64,000 bases of DNA from Phymatolithon calcareum (lineage: Eukaryota; Rhodophyta; Florideophyceae; Hapalidiales), in NCBI GenBank assembly GCA_977006965.1, contig OZ345362.1:2604001-2668000 (forward strand), written 5' to 3'. Positions 40,983 through 52,600 of the stretch are shown here, in pieces. Position 1 is the stretch's first letter, and every line of letters starts with the position of its first letter. The position numbers and the translations under genes were made by a program. The notes beneath the pieces are model-generated. The model worked only from the letters and a program-made list of their open reading frames with translations. It did not search any database and was not told the DNA's origin.

Positions 40983-42149
40983 CTTTTAAAAAGTTCATTT
41001 TGTCAGTTTTTCCCAAGTACCTTTCACGAATTCTGCAGGATGATGTCGTTTTTTAGAATCTACTTTTAAAATTCACGGACAGACGTAGGTAGGTCTATCC
41101 GTGATTTCCAAGCCAATAACAACGTCCTCAGTATGGATGTGCGGCATGGACGCGTTATGAAGTCGCAGTGGCGAAGTTTCATATTTTAATCAGGAGGGTA
41201 GTACGTTTTTCAGAATTCAGTTTAAACATAAATATGTTAGTTTTCACTGTGCCATGCTGATTTAGCATCACGATGCGTGTTTCGTAAGCAGAGACGAAAT
41301 GAATATGTGTGGCGTTTTGTGGGATCATTAGCTCTTTTCATGGTTTTTTGCCCTAACAATCTAAATCTGGCGCTGGTGCCAGCTTTCCAATGGCAAATGC
41401 GGTTTAAACTTTGGGGAAGCACATTGGGGCTTGTACAAAAGTGATATCTATGTTTATTTGCAGCCTCTCTATCGCGCATCTATTCACTACACAAGAGTCT
41501 ATCGAATCGCTCCCTCTTCTAATGGCCTCTGTCGACCTTCGCATGTTTCTGCCTTTCCTTGCTATCCACCTCAACATTTCATTGCCAGAATAGAAGCCGA
41601 AAAAGCGTCCACTACTTGGACTTCTTTGGGATCTCTGGAGGAAATAAAAATTTCCGTAATGAGTTGAAAAACAATATCCTTCAAACATTCAGCAGTCCAG
41701 TGCCACAGCGTTTTTTTAGAAAAAAGCTTCGTCGTGTCCATACCACGTCGAACGGGATGTGCAGGATCTTAAATGCCATTATTACGCCATAAATTGGTTG
41801 CGGCGTACGACTCTTGCCGTTTCCGCACAATAAAACTACAAAACATGGTAGTTTACATGATCGAAATGGAATGACACGGTGCGAAGCTTCATATCCTCTG
41901 ATTAGTACAGTCATGAGATCGAGAACAAAGTTGGCAAAGACGTAGAAGCCGAGAGCAAAGAGCAAATGATGAAGGGTTGGCATATGGATCAGAAGAGTTA
42001 AAAAACACAGCCCAAAAGACTCTCCAGCAAGAATGGAAAAAATACGAAGAATTATATTCAAGAAGAATCCACTCCTTGGCGTCGACAAAGACCCACTGGG
42101 TCTTTACCCTAAAATGAAGCTATCATAGAAACCTATGTGCCCAATGGTT
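40983..42149. other. No gene recognised
   Basis: AT-rich. A hydrophobic minus-strand ORF (41681-42088, 135 codons) and several smaller ORFs lack recognisable motifs and are probably chance. Confidence 0.4.
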
Positions 42150-42570
42150 CATGGGAAGAATTTCACGGAATCCGTCACTTCTGGAAGACAAACTTGGGCG
42201 ACATGGGAATTAATACACGTTAACCATGCAGCAAGTCAGAAATACGAATCAAGGATATACTGAATAGTCAAACAACGTTAGCTTAGAAAATCGTGCGAAA
42301 GCGGCCCTGTTACTCTTGAAGAGAGGCCTTGGGAGCTTTTAAAATAAATCAACCCATATCCTCCGATGCTCAAGCCTATATCGATGAGAGAAGAAGAAAG
42401 GAGAGTTGCAATGGCGATTAATATCATCTTCAACCATACTCATTAAGTTGTAGGACGGAAAGAAAAGCAAGAACAGCCGGAATCAAGGGTCCTTTTAACC
42501 TCCCGTTGCATATCGAGCCACATTTACAATAAACTGCAATACTTGGGACTATACACACGGACAATTTGAC
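42150..42570 (+). mobile_element. Second copy of the LINE-related relic with a LINE tail inserted
   Basis: Matches 30690-30885 (GGAATCCGTCACTTCTGGAAGA) and 40474-40690. Between the two matching parts lies 42232-42357, the 3' tail of the VIFNR-type LINE (AAATACGAATCAAGG...GGGAGCTTTTAAAATAAATC). An imperfect repeat ATGCAGCAAG / ATGCTCAAG brackets it. Confidence 0.55.
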
Positions 42571-42668
42571 ACAATCGACTAGAAATGGCTAAAATAATAC
42601 TAAAATAATATTAAATTAAATTTAATAAAACTAAATTTATGGTACTGCGTGAGGGAGAGAAATAATAG

Positions 42669-42796
42669 CTATGTAACATATGCGCTAAGTTAGTAGCTAT
42701 AGTGGGTTTCCTACCTCCCTCCCCCCCGGTGGAGAGGTGGCCTTGTTATTATACCTCTACAGCTATAGCTACTATAGGCATATGTTACGTATGCAT
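42669..42796. repeat. MITE-like imperfect inverted repeat
   Basis: TATGTAACATATGC...TAGTAGCTATAG on the left is mirrored by CTATAGCTACTATAGGCATATGTTACGTA on the right, around a C-rich spacer (CCTCCCTCCCCCCCGG). No clear target duplication. Confidence 0.5.
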
Positions 42797-43054
42797 GGGT
42801 GGTGATATTCAATAGAGCACCTCTTTGGAGAAAATCAGTACTTGGTGCATACTTTGGTGTCACAGCCGTGATTGAGCTGGGGGTTGCGGGAAAAGACGTA
42901 AAATTAGGAAAATGTCACATTTCAGGTTTCTATTCGACCCAAATGTACAGTATGGCAAAGTTGAAACAGCAGTTTCCGAAATCTAATAGAATTGAGAAAT
43001 CATACCATCTACACAGTATGATTGCAGACTGAAATCTGATGCGTGCAAAAATCG

Positions 43055-44087
43055 CCCTGTGATTGGGCGATATTCAAAAACGCGTTCGTAACGAGGTTCC
43101 GGAATCCGCATTTGAAATAACTGTTCACACATTCCACAAAACGTGCAGATTCTGTAGACTTTAACAGCTTCTAACTGGACAGAAAGTTAAAGAATTCAAT
43201 ATTTCACTGCACTTTCTGAAAGATATCGCTATGGAGATTTAGAACATGCAAAAAAATTGCAAAAAGCTCGTCATATGTGGACGTGTTTTAGGTTCGTGTT
43301 TTGCAAAACACGTCGAAATTGGGCGATTCCGCCCTTCTTTCCGGGCGCCTACCGGGGAGCTCAATTGCACTTGTCGGAAACTTTTTGCGCTCAGCGGTAG
43401 CTCATACTCATACCTCGCTTTGGACAGCGCGGTTCTTCCCTAGGGTCGTTGAGCGCTGCGCAATCAACGAATCCGTTTTTCAGAACATGCGCAACATTTT
43501 TGCGACAGAATCTGTCTGAAAAGAATCTGCGTTTGCATTCATGTTACGTGCCTCGGGCAGATTTGAAATCTTTCGACCAGTCAGCGACCAAAAAATTAAG
43601 GGCGGTAGCTCATACTCATACCTCGCTTTGGACAGCGCGGTTCTTCCCTAGGGTCGTTGAGCGCTGCGCAATCAACGAATCCGTTTTTCAGAACATGCGC
43701 AACATTTTTGCGACAGAATCTGTCTGAAAAGAATCTGCGTTTGAATTCATGGTACGTGCCTCGGGCAGATTTGAAATCTTTCGACCAGTCAGCGACCAAA
43801 AAATTAAGGGCGGAATCGCCCAATTTCGACGTGTTTTGCAAAACACGAACCTAAAAAACGTCCACATATGATGAGCTTTTTGCAATTTTTTTGCATGTTC
43901 TAAATCTCCATAGCGATATCTTTCAGAAAGTGCAGTGAAATATTGAATTCTTTAACTTTCTGTCCAGTTAGAAGCTGTTAAAGTCTACAGAATCTGCACG
44001 TTTTGTGGAATGTGTGAACATTTATTTCAAATGCGGATTCCGGAATCTCGTTACGAACGCGTTTTTGAATATCGCCCAATCACAGGG
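43055..44087. mobile_element. Foldback element with 270-bp inverted repeats
   Basis: CCCTGTGATTGGGCGATATT starts it, and the reverse complement ends it at 44087. The arms (43055-43330 and about 43808-44087) are near-identical. A relic of the same family sits at 45650-45936. The exact border with the next element is blurred by shared G residues. Confidence 0.7.
43394..43809. repeat. Two tandem copies of a 208-bp unit
   Basis: 43394-43601 and 43602-43809 are nearly identical, starting GCGGTAGCTCATACTCATAC. They form the interior of the foldback element. ORFs repeated in both copies are by-products. Confidence 0.85.
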
Positions 44088-44206
44088 GGTTGCGGGAAAA
44101 CACGTAAATGTAGGAAAATAGACATCCCTGACAAATAAGCAAAATATCCGTTCGAGTACTGTAATGCAGATGCGGCAGTGGTGGAGAAAACATATGAATT
44201 GCTTTA

Positions 44207-45212
44207 CTAACACTCCTTGTACACTGGCGCATCGTCGTCGGCCACTCCGTACTCCTCCTCAGGGGCCTCTAAGGTTATGTACAGAACTCTAGCACTGGTT
44301 TTCAATGAAGGCCATGAGAGGAAGGACCTATTCTGTTGCATGGTAGAAATGTCAGACTTCACGCGGAAAGGGAGCGCAATCTTGTAGGACGACATGATTG
44401 TATCATTTTTCGTCTTCCTCAGTCTTTTTAGCCCAGTCTTAAAGGACTGCATCCGTATAGAAAGCTCTCCCGTGTAGGGAGCCTCCAACCAAGACTGGTG
44501 AAGAATTTCCACATTACTCAAGGCCTTTGGCCAATTAACAGAAATAGTCAGATACATTCCATCCTCAGACACCCTTACCTCATGGTCTCTCTTCTTCTCT
44601 CCAACTCCAGAAGGCAGCAGAATCGCAACAGATACCCTTTTGTGCTCGGTGACAATGTCTTCCCACTGGCCCATAGAGTAAATCGGTCGGAACGCGAAAG
44701 GATCGTCTTCTACAACAACTTCCTCCTCGTCATCGGCCACATCGACTTGCATTGAGTCCCCTGTAACGAGCGCCGCCAGTGTGGGAGCATCCAGCTTTGC
44801 TCGCTTGTGTACATCGAGGGTGCATGCACGATTCAAATCGTCGCCATCGTCATCTACATCTGCACGGGACCGGCTCTTCGGCAGTGGATCTGTGGAACCA
44901 AAAAGTTAGAAATTTGATTAAAAAATCATCACAATTTTCAAAGAACTCATGCGTACCTTGATTCTGCAGCTTGCGGATCTCTCGCACGTAACCAGCGAAT
45001 GTCGCAGTTTTGACCTTTGAGAACTCCGGGCGCATGGGTTTAATTCGCGCAGCAGTGAAATGGCTGGGAATGGAGCCACTATTAAAAAGCGCAAGCAGAG
45101 TTTGCCTGACAGATGACTTGGGCATGGTTGCAAGCATGCAGTACGCACGTCGGTGAGGGATGCAGTACTCGGAGTACGACTCGGGGGATGCGAGGCTATT
45201 TGTTAGCTTCAT
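44207..45212 (-). CDS. Harbinger accessory protein, two exons, not Myb-like
   Basis: Two exons joined across a 67-bp GT-AG intron at 44890-44956 (5' GTACGCATGAG, 3' TTCCACAG); joining restores the frame as LQNQ-DPLPKSRSR. The product is about 310 residues. Exon 1 (SVRQTLLALFNSGSIPSHF, KVKTATFAGYVREIRKLQ) is basic and helical. Exon 2 begins with Arg/Lys and a long acidic run (VADDEEEVVVEDD), then a beta-rich part (VSVAILLPSG, YLTISVNWPKAL). Harbinger elements normally carry a Myb/SANT DNA-binding partner of the transposase; I see no SANT tryptophans, so this partner is different or unrecognised. Start at 45212 (MKLTN) is a guess; 45293 and 45158 (MLATM) are alternatives. Confidence 0.65.
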
Positions 45213-45649
45213 GAAATATATTTTTATCATACAAGAAAAGGGAGGGAATGGGAAGGAATTCCCAGTCGTATATTTCCCGCGAAAATTGTTCACAATTATG
45301 GCACAGCAGTTATAATATTCAGTGCAGCCTGATCTGGAAAGATTTAGTATGAAAACCTAATGAAGCCACTTGACGGTATAGGAATTTGAACTGTATATTT
45401 TTCATTGGTCGGAAGTTTAAAATTCAAGATAGGCACGTAACATGAAATCTGTCGCAGATTCTTTTCGTGCAGAATATGTTAAGAAAATGTAGCTCGGATT
45501 CTGAAAACGGAATGTGAAATAACACCGTGTCTGAGGCTTGCAAACCTAAACGGCGTCGTGCAGTGCCAGGTCTGACTGTAAACTACAAACGGGCGCAATT
45601 TTTTTTCCAAAATGCATCCTAAGGTGTACGGTAGACACGTGACATGAAG

Positions 45650-45936
45650 GGCTGAATCGCCCAATTTCGACGTGTTCTGCAAAACGCGAACATACTAATC
45701 ACAGTGTGTTCATAGCTGTTTTCATAAATTTTTTAGATAATCTGAATCTGTGTGGCACCGGCTTTCAGAACATGCAGCAATATTCGCATTATTTGCACTT
45801 TCTGGCGAATCAGAGGCCTTTAAAATTTTGCTAAATCCGGTAAATCGTGTAGATTTTTCAAATGCATGTACATTTTTTTCAAATGTGGAATCCGGAATCG
45901 CGTTACGAACACGTTTTTAAAATCACCCAATCACAT
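45650..45936. repeat. Relic of the foldback family inside the Harbinger spacer
   Basis: AATCGCCCAATTTCGACGTG at the start and GCGTTACGAACACGTTTTTA near the end match the arms of the 43055-44087 element. It lies between the two divergent genes. Confidence 0.5.
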
Positions 45937-46988
45937 CGCAAGCTTCACATGCATTGCAGTTGCACTGAAAGCTTCCTTACAGTACGCACATGTTCTCAAC
46001 CAATCACTGGACTGCATCTTTATATTTCTTATTTCACTGTAGACTTGTCATAACTACCTACTGTAGACTTGTGTTCTCGAAGAATGAACAGAGATACACC
46101 ACATTGAACACCTCCCGGTTCTCCCATCTTCATGGAAAACCAAGAATTCGCTGTGCTTCCTTCCGTTTTTGTGTCGGAGGGCGCCGCTATCCTCCGCAAA
46201 AGCGAGCAACACTCGGAAGCTATTGCCGATAGGCGTTTTCGTGGACTTTTTGGTACTACCGCTGCAGTTTGTGCGCGAATTTGGGCCCTCCTGGGCCAAA
46301 ATATTCCTCGAGGAGGTGTTCCGAAGCACCTTTTACGGGCCCTTCTTTTTCTAAAGGTTTATTCCATTGAGCATGTGCACTGCTCACTAGCAGATGCGGA
46401 CGAAAAGACCTTTCGGAAGTGGTCCTGGGCTTTCGTTCGCCTAATAGCGAGTTTAAAAGTGGTTTGTGTACAATTTCTCTTTCTTTCTTGCATTTTTATT
46501 TTTGCATTTGACTAAGCATTTGTTAGATTGATTTTGATCGTCGCCTACAGGGAAAAAAATTGAACAATTGTTGGATCTCGGTCGACGGTACAGACTTTCG
46601 TATCCAGGAGCCCATTCCTTTTGATACAAAGTGGTATTCGTTCAAATTTAAAGGTGCTGGACTTCGTTATGAAGTTGGACTTGTTTTAGAGACTGGCGAT
46701 ATTGTTTGGGTCCACGGACCCTTCCCGTGTGGAAGATGGGTCGATCTCGAAATTTTCCGATCAAGGCTGAAGTCTCTTCTTCGCGATCAGGAAAAAATAT
46801 TAGCTGACGGAGGGTACAAGGACCCCCGAGTAGTAACCCCTCCGGGATTTGATGACCCAAATTGCGTGCTGTACGCTGACCTGCGAGCTCGACATGAAAC
46901 TGTTAACAGGCGGTTCAAGCAATTCGGCGTACTTGCGAATCGCTTCCGTCACAACAAATCTCTACATTCTTTTTGTTTCCACGCTATA

Positions 46989-47483
46989 TGTGGTAGCGTA
47001 GATCGGCGGATCGACGCCTCTAAGTAGTCCAGGAACGGTTGGCCGTAGAGGCCGTGCAAGGCTCCAGCGATTGGTCTCTCCCGATGGAGGATAGTGGCAG
47101 AGCAAACAACAAAACACACACACGGACTTCGGGTCCAATCGCAAGAGGACACAAACGTCCGTGAGCAGACACAGGGGCGAGGGTCCTAGGACCGAGGCTC
47201 GACCGACGGCGTAGAGTCGAGGTCGTACGCGGGGCCTTCCCTGAGGCGAAAGGTCCGCGAAGGTTGGAACTGAAGACGGTCGATCTGGACCAAACACGGG
47301 TTGCCCCTTTTACTGAGGGCCGGCGGCCGAAAGCCCGCCATATATTACCAAATCGGTCTTATCATACTAGAAATAAACCTAAACGGAGGGGACGACGGAG
47401 TCGAGGGCACAGCGTGTAAGCCCATGTGGGCTGTAATGGTGGGGAAAAGCAAGGCCTCAGGGCCACCCATCCATACTACTACA
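46989..47483 (-). repeat. gypsy-2 3' LTR
   Basis: On the plus strand it starts TGTGGTAGCG and ends CTACTACA. The polypurine tract, AAGGAGGGGAGGG on the coding strand (47484-47496), abuts it. Confidence 0.95.
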
Positions 47484-47639
47484 CCCTCCCCTCCTTAAAG
47501 CCGCAGCATTCGGCGAGGCAGACGAGTCAGCAGGGACAAGGCCCTTACCCCTTCACTGCGAAACGGCGTTCATTTCGCCCGAGGAGGCCTTTTAGAAGGC
47601 CAGAATTGCAGGAAAAAGGTCACATTTCGAGCGAGTTGC

Positions 47640-49376
47640 ATGTTGAGGCCGACGTTGCCCGTTTGCCGACCGCCGGCGAGGTGTGCTGGGCCGAGCGCTT
47701 CTATGAGAGTTCGAAGGACGAGGCGTGGTGCCTCTCTCTTGGGCAATTCGACGCCCCGTTGCCTCGATGGTCTTCCTCCGTTTGCACTCGATGTGCTGCC
47801 GAGCCCGGCTATGCAAGACCGGCGTGTGTCTCGTGACTTACGCCGTTGGCGTCACCGCCTACAGGGTCTCTTCCTCGAATGGATGACCGAAGCCGACTGT
47901 CTAACCGAAAGAAGTTTCCGCTCAGGGGACTTCGTCCCCGTCCCCGAAGGGTGGCACCGCTTCGAAGTGCCCTACGGGCTTCGCGTTGACATGCCGACCG
48001 TGCTGCGCTGTTGGGGACTGGAGATGGCAAAGTGCCCTTATCGCGAGCAAGAGACGGCCTGGCGTCGGGGCCCAGTTGCCCATTGCCTCTGGGCGGCATT
48101 CTTCGCGCAGTGGGTACGCAATGTTGCGCATGCGATCATGACGGAGGCCCATCTTCTCGGCCCGAACGCCCGGCTCTGGTGGCTGCCACCTGCCTTGGTG
48201 GCCGCCATGCGCCGTATCGGGTGTGCTTCCCTTCTTGGCGGTGACGTAGCGACCGGCCGACGACTTGAGGCCCTTCTCGCCGCCATCGACACCATTCATT
48301 GGTCAAAGGTGGATCCCACCAAAACCGTTTGGCCCCTGCGCAACGACGTCGGCGCTCCCATATACCGCAACGGGGATTTCGTCCCCTGGGATGTCCGTTC
48401 CTGGTCCCCCGCCGTACCGCGAGACCTGCTCGGAGGTGGCTACGCCACCTTGCGCGGCGATATTTACACCGGCGCCCTCGGCGCCTTCCGCGAAGAACAT
48501 TCCGGCCGCGTCACCCGTCCTCAGTCCTGGAACGGACATGACTTCGATGCCCTTCGGGGCTTGGCCAAGGCCGACCGCGTGGCTGCCGAGGCCACTTCCA
48601 GTGCCGGCGGCGCGAGCGAGAATGTCGAATCGGAATGCCGCACGAAACGGCCAAGGGATGGCAACGAAGATAACCCTAAGAAGAATGATGATGGGGCCAC
48701 TTGCCCGGCCATGGTGGACTTTGGCATGTATCAGCCCGGTCGATGTGGCTTCATGCTCACCGTTGAGCGCCCGTTGCTCCGCTTCTTCACCCGTGTGACT
48801 GTCGAGGAGCCTTGCGACGAGGATGACGGTGCTCAGCACCATCCGAGGGCCAACTCGGCACCGGAAGGGCCTCTGGACTTCGTCGATATTTCGACTGGAA
48901 CGGCTGTCGAGGAGGTCATCAAGGGCGTTCGATCATCTTCCGCCGAGACCGAGGATCCGGAAAGCGCGGTGAATCGTGCGCTTCGTACCGCTCGTTGGGC
49001 CGCTCAGGCCGTGGAGATCATCGACGACCAAGGCGTGTCTCTTGTTTCGCCAACCCCTCTGTACGAGTTGAGGCCCATGGTGGGCCGGGAGGTGACTGAC
49101 ATGGCCGTCGGCGTGTTCACGGATTCTAGGATTCACAAGTTGTTCAACGCGATGGGTCTTTCTCCCTTGGAGTGCAAGGACCTATACGGGGTCGATGACG
49201 AGGAAGTGTCCACGGTGGTGTGGGCCTTGTTCGAAGATGTTGCCGGCATCGCGGGTGGATCTGCCCATGTTCGCGACCAGGCCGGAAAAGAGGCGGCACT
49301 CGAGGCTCTTCGCCTGGTATATTGGGCCACGCGCGATCTGCTGCCGCACCGGATCCCTTCTGCCCACACCTGTTAG
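47640..49376 (+). CDS. Antisense accessory ORF of gypsy-2 (unknown, conserved)
   Basis: 578 codons, antisense to gag-pol, between the 3' LTR and the pol stop. Residues about 96-250 are related to the antisense ORF of gypsy-1: DFVPVPEGWHRFEVPYGL, RLWWLPPALVAAMRRI, IHWSKVDPTKTVWPL, NGDFVPWD. The remaining C-terminal 330 residues have no counterpart in gypsy-1; they include a basic patch (KRPRDGNEDNPKK) that could be a nuclear signal. Residues 1-65 are Arg/Pro-rich and may be out of frame: the other frame over 47630-47815 (ERFYESSKDEAWCLSLGQFD) looks more like gypsy-1 residues 100-135. If so the real protein starts in that frame and a frameshift lies near 47815. Function unknown. Confidence 0.75.
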   Translation: MLRPTLPVCRPPARCAGPSASMRVRRTRRGASLLGNSTPRCLDGLPPFALDVLPSPAMQDRRVSRDLRRWRHRLQGLFLEWMTEADCLTERSFRSGDFVPVPEGWHRFEVPYGLRVDMPTVLRCWGLEMAKCPYREQETAWRRGPVAHCLWAAFFAQWVRNVAHAIMTEAHLLGPNARLWWLPPALVAAMRRIGCASLLGGDVATGRRLEALLAAIDTIHWSKVDPTKTVWPLRNDVGAPIYRNGDFVPWDVRSWSPAVPRDLLGGGYATLRGDIYTGALGAFREEHSGRVTRPQSWNGHDFDALRGLAKADRVAAEATSSAGGASENVESECRTKRPRDGNEDNPKKNDDGATCPAMVDFGMYQPGRCGFMLTVERPLLRFFTRVTVEEPCDEDDGAQHHPRANSAPEGPLDFVDISTGTAVEEVIKGVRSSSAETEDPESAVNRALRTARWAAQAVEIIDDQGVSLVSPTPLYELRPMVGREVTDMAVGVFTDSRIHKLFNAMGLSPLECKDLYGVDDEEVSTVVWALFEDVAGIAGGSAHVRDQAGKEAALEALRLVYWATRDLLPHRIPSAHTC

Positions 49377-49687
49377 CTTTGTTAGACGTACGTTTGAACT
49401 TTAGGCCGATTTAGGCCATTTGCTATTGATTGAAGAACGCAGGCCGACTTAGGCGATTTGTCCAGAAATACTTGTGACCCCGTACGTCCATGTTAGGAGG
49501 GCCCAAAGACCTTGACAGGATGTCATGTATGGGCGGGCGATCCAATAAAGTCGCAAGGGCTCTTCCGTCCAAGTCCTCTGTCCCCTCATTCCCGACCCCT
49601 CCCCTCCTTAAGAAGAGTGCGGGCTCTCCAAATAGTGTCCCTGCCGGAACGCGAGGAGTGGTCCAGGGCGCGACACAGCGGCCCAGG

Positions 49688-52600
49688 TTACTGTCGCGCG
49701 GCGTCGCGCAGGTGCTCTGGAAGGGCACCGATAACCTTTTCCGGGATTCCCCCTTTGCGCTTGCGGAAGAAGGAGCGCAACTTGTGCAAGGGGAGGCTGT
49801 CCGGACGTTGCCAGGTGTCGTCTTCCGGGCCGTACCCGAACCAGCGTGTTCGTATTCGGTTTAAGGCGGGATCGTAAGCGATCAAGCGGTCAATGACATA
49901 CTCGTCACCATCGGAGTTCTCTCCCTCCTGCGTCGCTTCTGGTTCTTCGTTTGGTGGGGCCCTGACCGCGACGCCCCGATGGCGCTCCTCACGTCGACGC
50001 TCCTCTAGAGTGCGGTCGTCGGCGACCAGTGGCAGCCCGTCGGGCGGAGTTGGTGCAAGGACCACGCGGTCGCGAGAGACGGTGTCGTCAACTCCCGATG
50101 CGTCGATGATGACGACGTTCTTCGCCGAGGTCTTTACGACTCGATAGGGCCCAGTTGCGAGGGACGCGAGCTTGTTCCGTTCGGGATCCTCCTTCGTGGG
50201 GGCCTCACGCCGTAAGAAGACGAACGTTCCGGGGCGGATGTCTTCTGCGGAAGGTCTCACGGCCCTGTCGAAGTTGGCTTTGTATCGTGCTTGGGCGCGA
50301 CGGATATTTTTGTCCGCAGTGGCCATGAGGGCCTTGAGGCGCGCCAAAAATTGCTCTCTTTGCAGGCGAGGGTGGGGTTCACCAGATGAGGCCACATTTT
50401 GGATGGCCAAGTGCACCGGTGGTCGACTGACCGTGAGTTCAAGGGGACTGAACCCCGTGGCGCTATGAATCTGGGTATTGTACCCGTACGACAGCGCGCC
50501 TGCAAAGCGATCCCAGTCGTCAAGGTGCTCTGTCACGTACGCGCGCAAGGCCGCGAGTATGGTGCGATTGTATCGTTCCGCTTGGCCGTTAGTCTGTGGA
50601 TGGTAAGCCGCAGTGAATAAGTTCCGAATTCCTAGGGTCTGGCAAACGGCCTGAAAGTGTTTGGATGCGAACTGCTGGCCATTGTCCGACAAAAGGTACA
50701 CCGGCGGTCCATAAGCGAATACCCAGTCGTTACAAAATGCCGAGGCCACTGCGTGAGCCGTTGTGGACTTGAGCGGGACTGCTCGCGTGAGCTTTGAATA
50801 GCGGTCCGTGATGACCAACAAGTTCTCGTGCCCGTCTTTGGTCTTGCGGAACGGACCGAGGATGTCGATAGAGACGAACTCCAAAGGCTGGGATGCGGGG
50901 AACAGCTTCAACCACTGACTGTGGCGGCGGAGCTTTACGCGCTCCTTTGCACATGGGGTGCATGATCGCACCGTGCGTACAACGTCAAGGGCCATGGACG
51001 GCCAGTAGAATTCTCGGCGCAAGGTCTGGTACATTCGAGTAGTGCCCGGATGGCCCGCAAGCCGCGGGTAATGCGCCAAGTGCAACACACGGGGCCTCAA
51101 AGCCGGTGGAACAACGATCTGGTGTGAAAGGTCAAGGGGAGTGACCCGAACCAGAAGGCCGCGGTCGTCACGCTTGAACCTGGCCGACCGGCCGTCGTCC
51201 ACCTTTGATGCGAGTACGCAGCACCAGAGGTCGGCAGACTGGGCCTCGATGTCCTCTCCAATCGAGATTGGGCTGTGGTCCGTTGCTTCGACGACCGTCG
51301 CAACCAGAAAAGCTGGTGGGGCCAAGTCTTCTGCGAAGGAGGAGAAGTCCTCCACCCATTCGAAGTCGTCTTGATCAAGTGGGTCACATGTTTGCCCCTT
51401 TCCGGTCGCGGTTTCAACTGCTAGGCAGGGAATGTCCAGATCTGGTCCGAATGGACAATCGCCGTAACGCGAGATCGTGTCGGCGATCGTATTCTCGGCG
51501 CCTTTCTTGTAATGCGCCTTGAAGCGATGCCCCATCAAAACGAGGCGCCAACGTGCGAGGCGATTTGACCCATCGGCGAGGCTGAAGATCCAGCGGAGCG
51601 CCTGATGATCGGTAAACAGATCAAACTCCTCCAGTTGGAGGTACGGTTGGAGGATCTGTACGGCCCATATGATGGCCAGGCATTCCTTCTCGCCTGCAGA
51701 GTAGTTTTTCTCTGCCGGTCGGAGTTGTCGACTCCAGAAGCCCAGCGGGTATCGCTTACCGTCTTCGTGTGATTGAAAGAGCACACAGCCAATCTGATGG
51801 TCGCAGGCATCTGTATCGACCGAGTAGCGCAAACCTCGACGGGGCAGCCGCAGAACGGGCGGGGAAGCTAATGCTTTCTTCAAGAGGCCAAATGCGGCCA
51901 AGCGGCGATCGTCAAACACGGGGAGCGAGGCCCCCTGCTCCTTCTTTAAGAGCTCCGTGAGCGGCGCTGCTACACGTGCAAAGTTTGGAATGAAACGTCG
52001 GTAGACGTTGCAAAGTCCAAGGAAAGAGCGGAGCTCCGTCTGGCTAGTCGGGACTTTGAACCCTTGGATGGCGTCGGTGTTGCGGTTCGCCACCTCAAGA
52101 AGGCCTGGCCGGATTGTATGGCCCAAGTAGTTGACCGACCGGTCAAAGAAGGTGCACTTCTTCAGCTTCAGTGACAGTCCGGCCGCTTTCAACGCGCACA
52201 GTATCTCCTTGACGTGACGCAGGTGGTCGTCGAATGAAGACGAAAAGACAATGATGTCGTCGATGTACACCAGGCACGACTGCCATTTAAAGCGAGCGAG
52301 AATTATGTCGATGGTGCGTTGGAACGTGGCCGGGGCATTGGTCAGGCCGAAGGGCATTTTCTTGAATCGGAAGGTTCCGCTGTGACAGGTAAATGTCGTT
52401 TTGTCGCGGTCTTCGTCGCGAATGGGGATCTGCCAGAACCCCCAGTTGCAGTCCAGAGTCGTGAAGAACTTGGCGTCGCCCAGGGAGTCGATGCACTCAT
52501 CCATACGCGGCAGAGGATACGAGTCCTTCATGGACAGGGCGTTCAGGCGCCGGTAATCCACGCAGAAGCGCCACCGTCCGTCCGGTTTAGGGACAATGAC

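Noticed and set aside
41681-42088. 135-codon hydrophobic minus-strand ORF as a membrane protein
   Set aside because: The sequence is AT-rich, no homologous context is seen, and hydrophobic codons are expected by chance in such sequence.
43449-43854. Repeated ORFs of the type MSAAQSTNPFFRT
   Set aside because: They are copies of the 208-bp tandem unit inside a non-coding foldback element.
44083-44085. Perfect three-base duplication for the two-gene Harbinger element
   Set aside because: The flanks are CAG on the left and CAT on the right; the left one may belong to the neighbouring foldback element.
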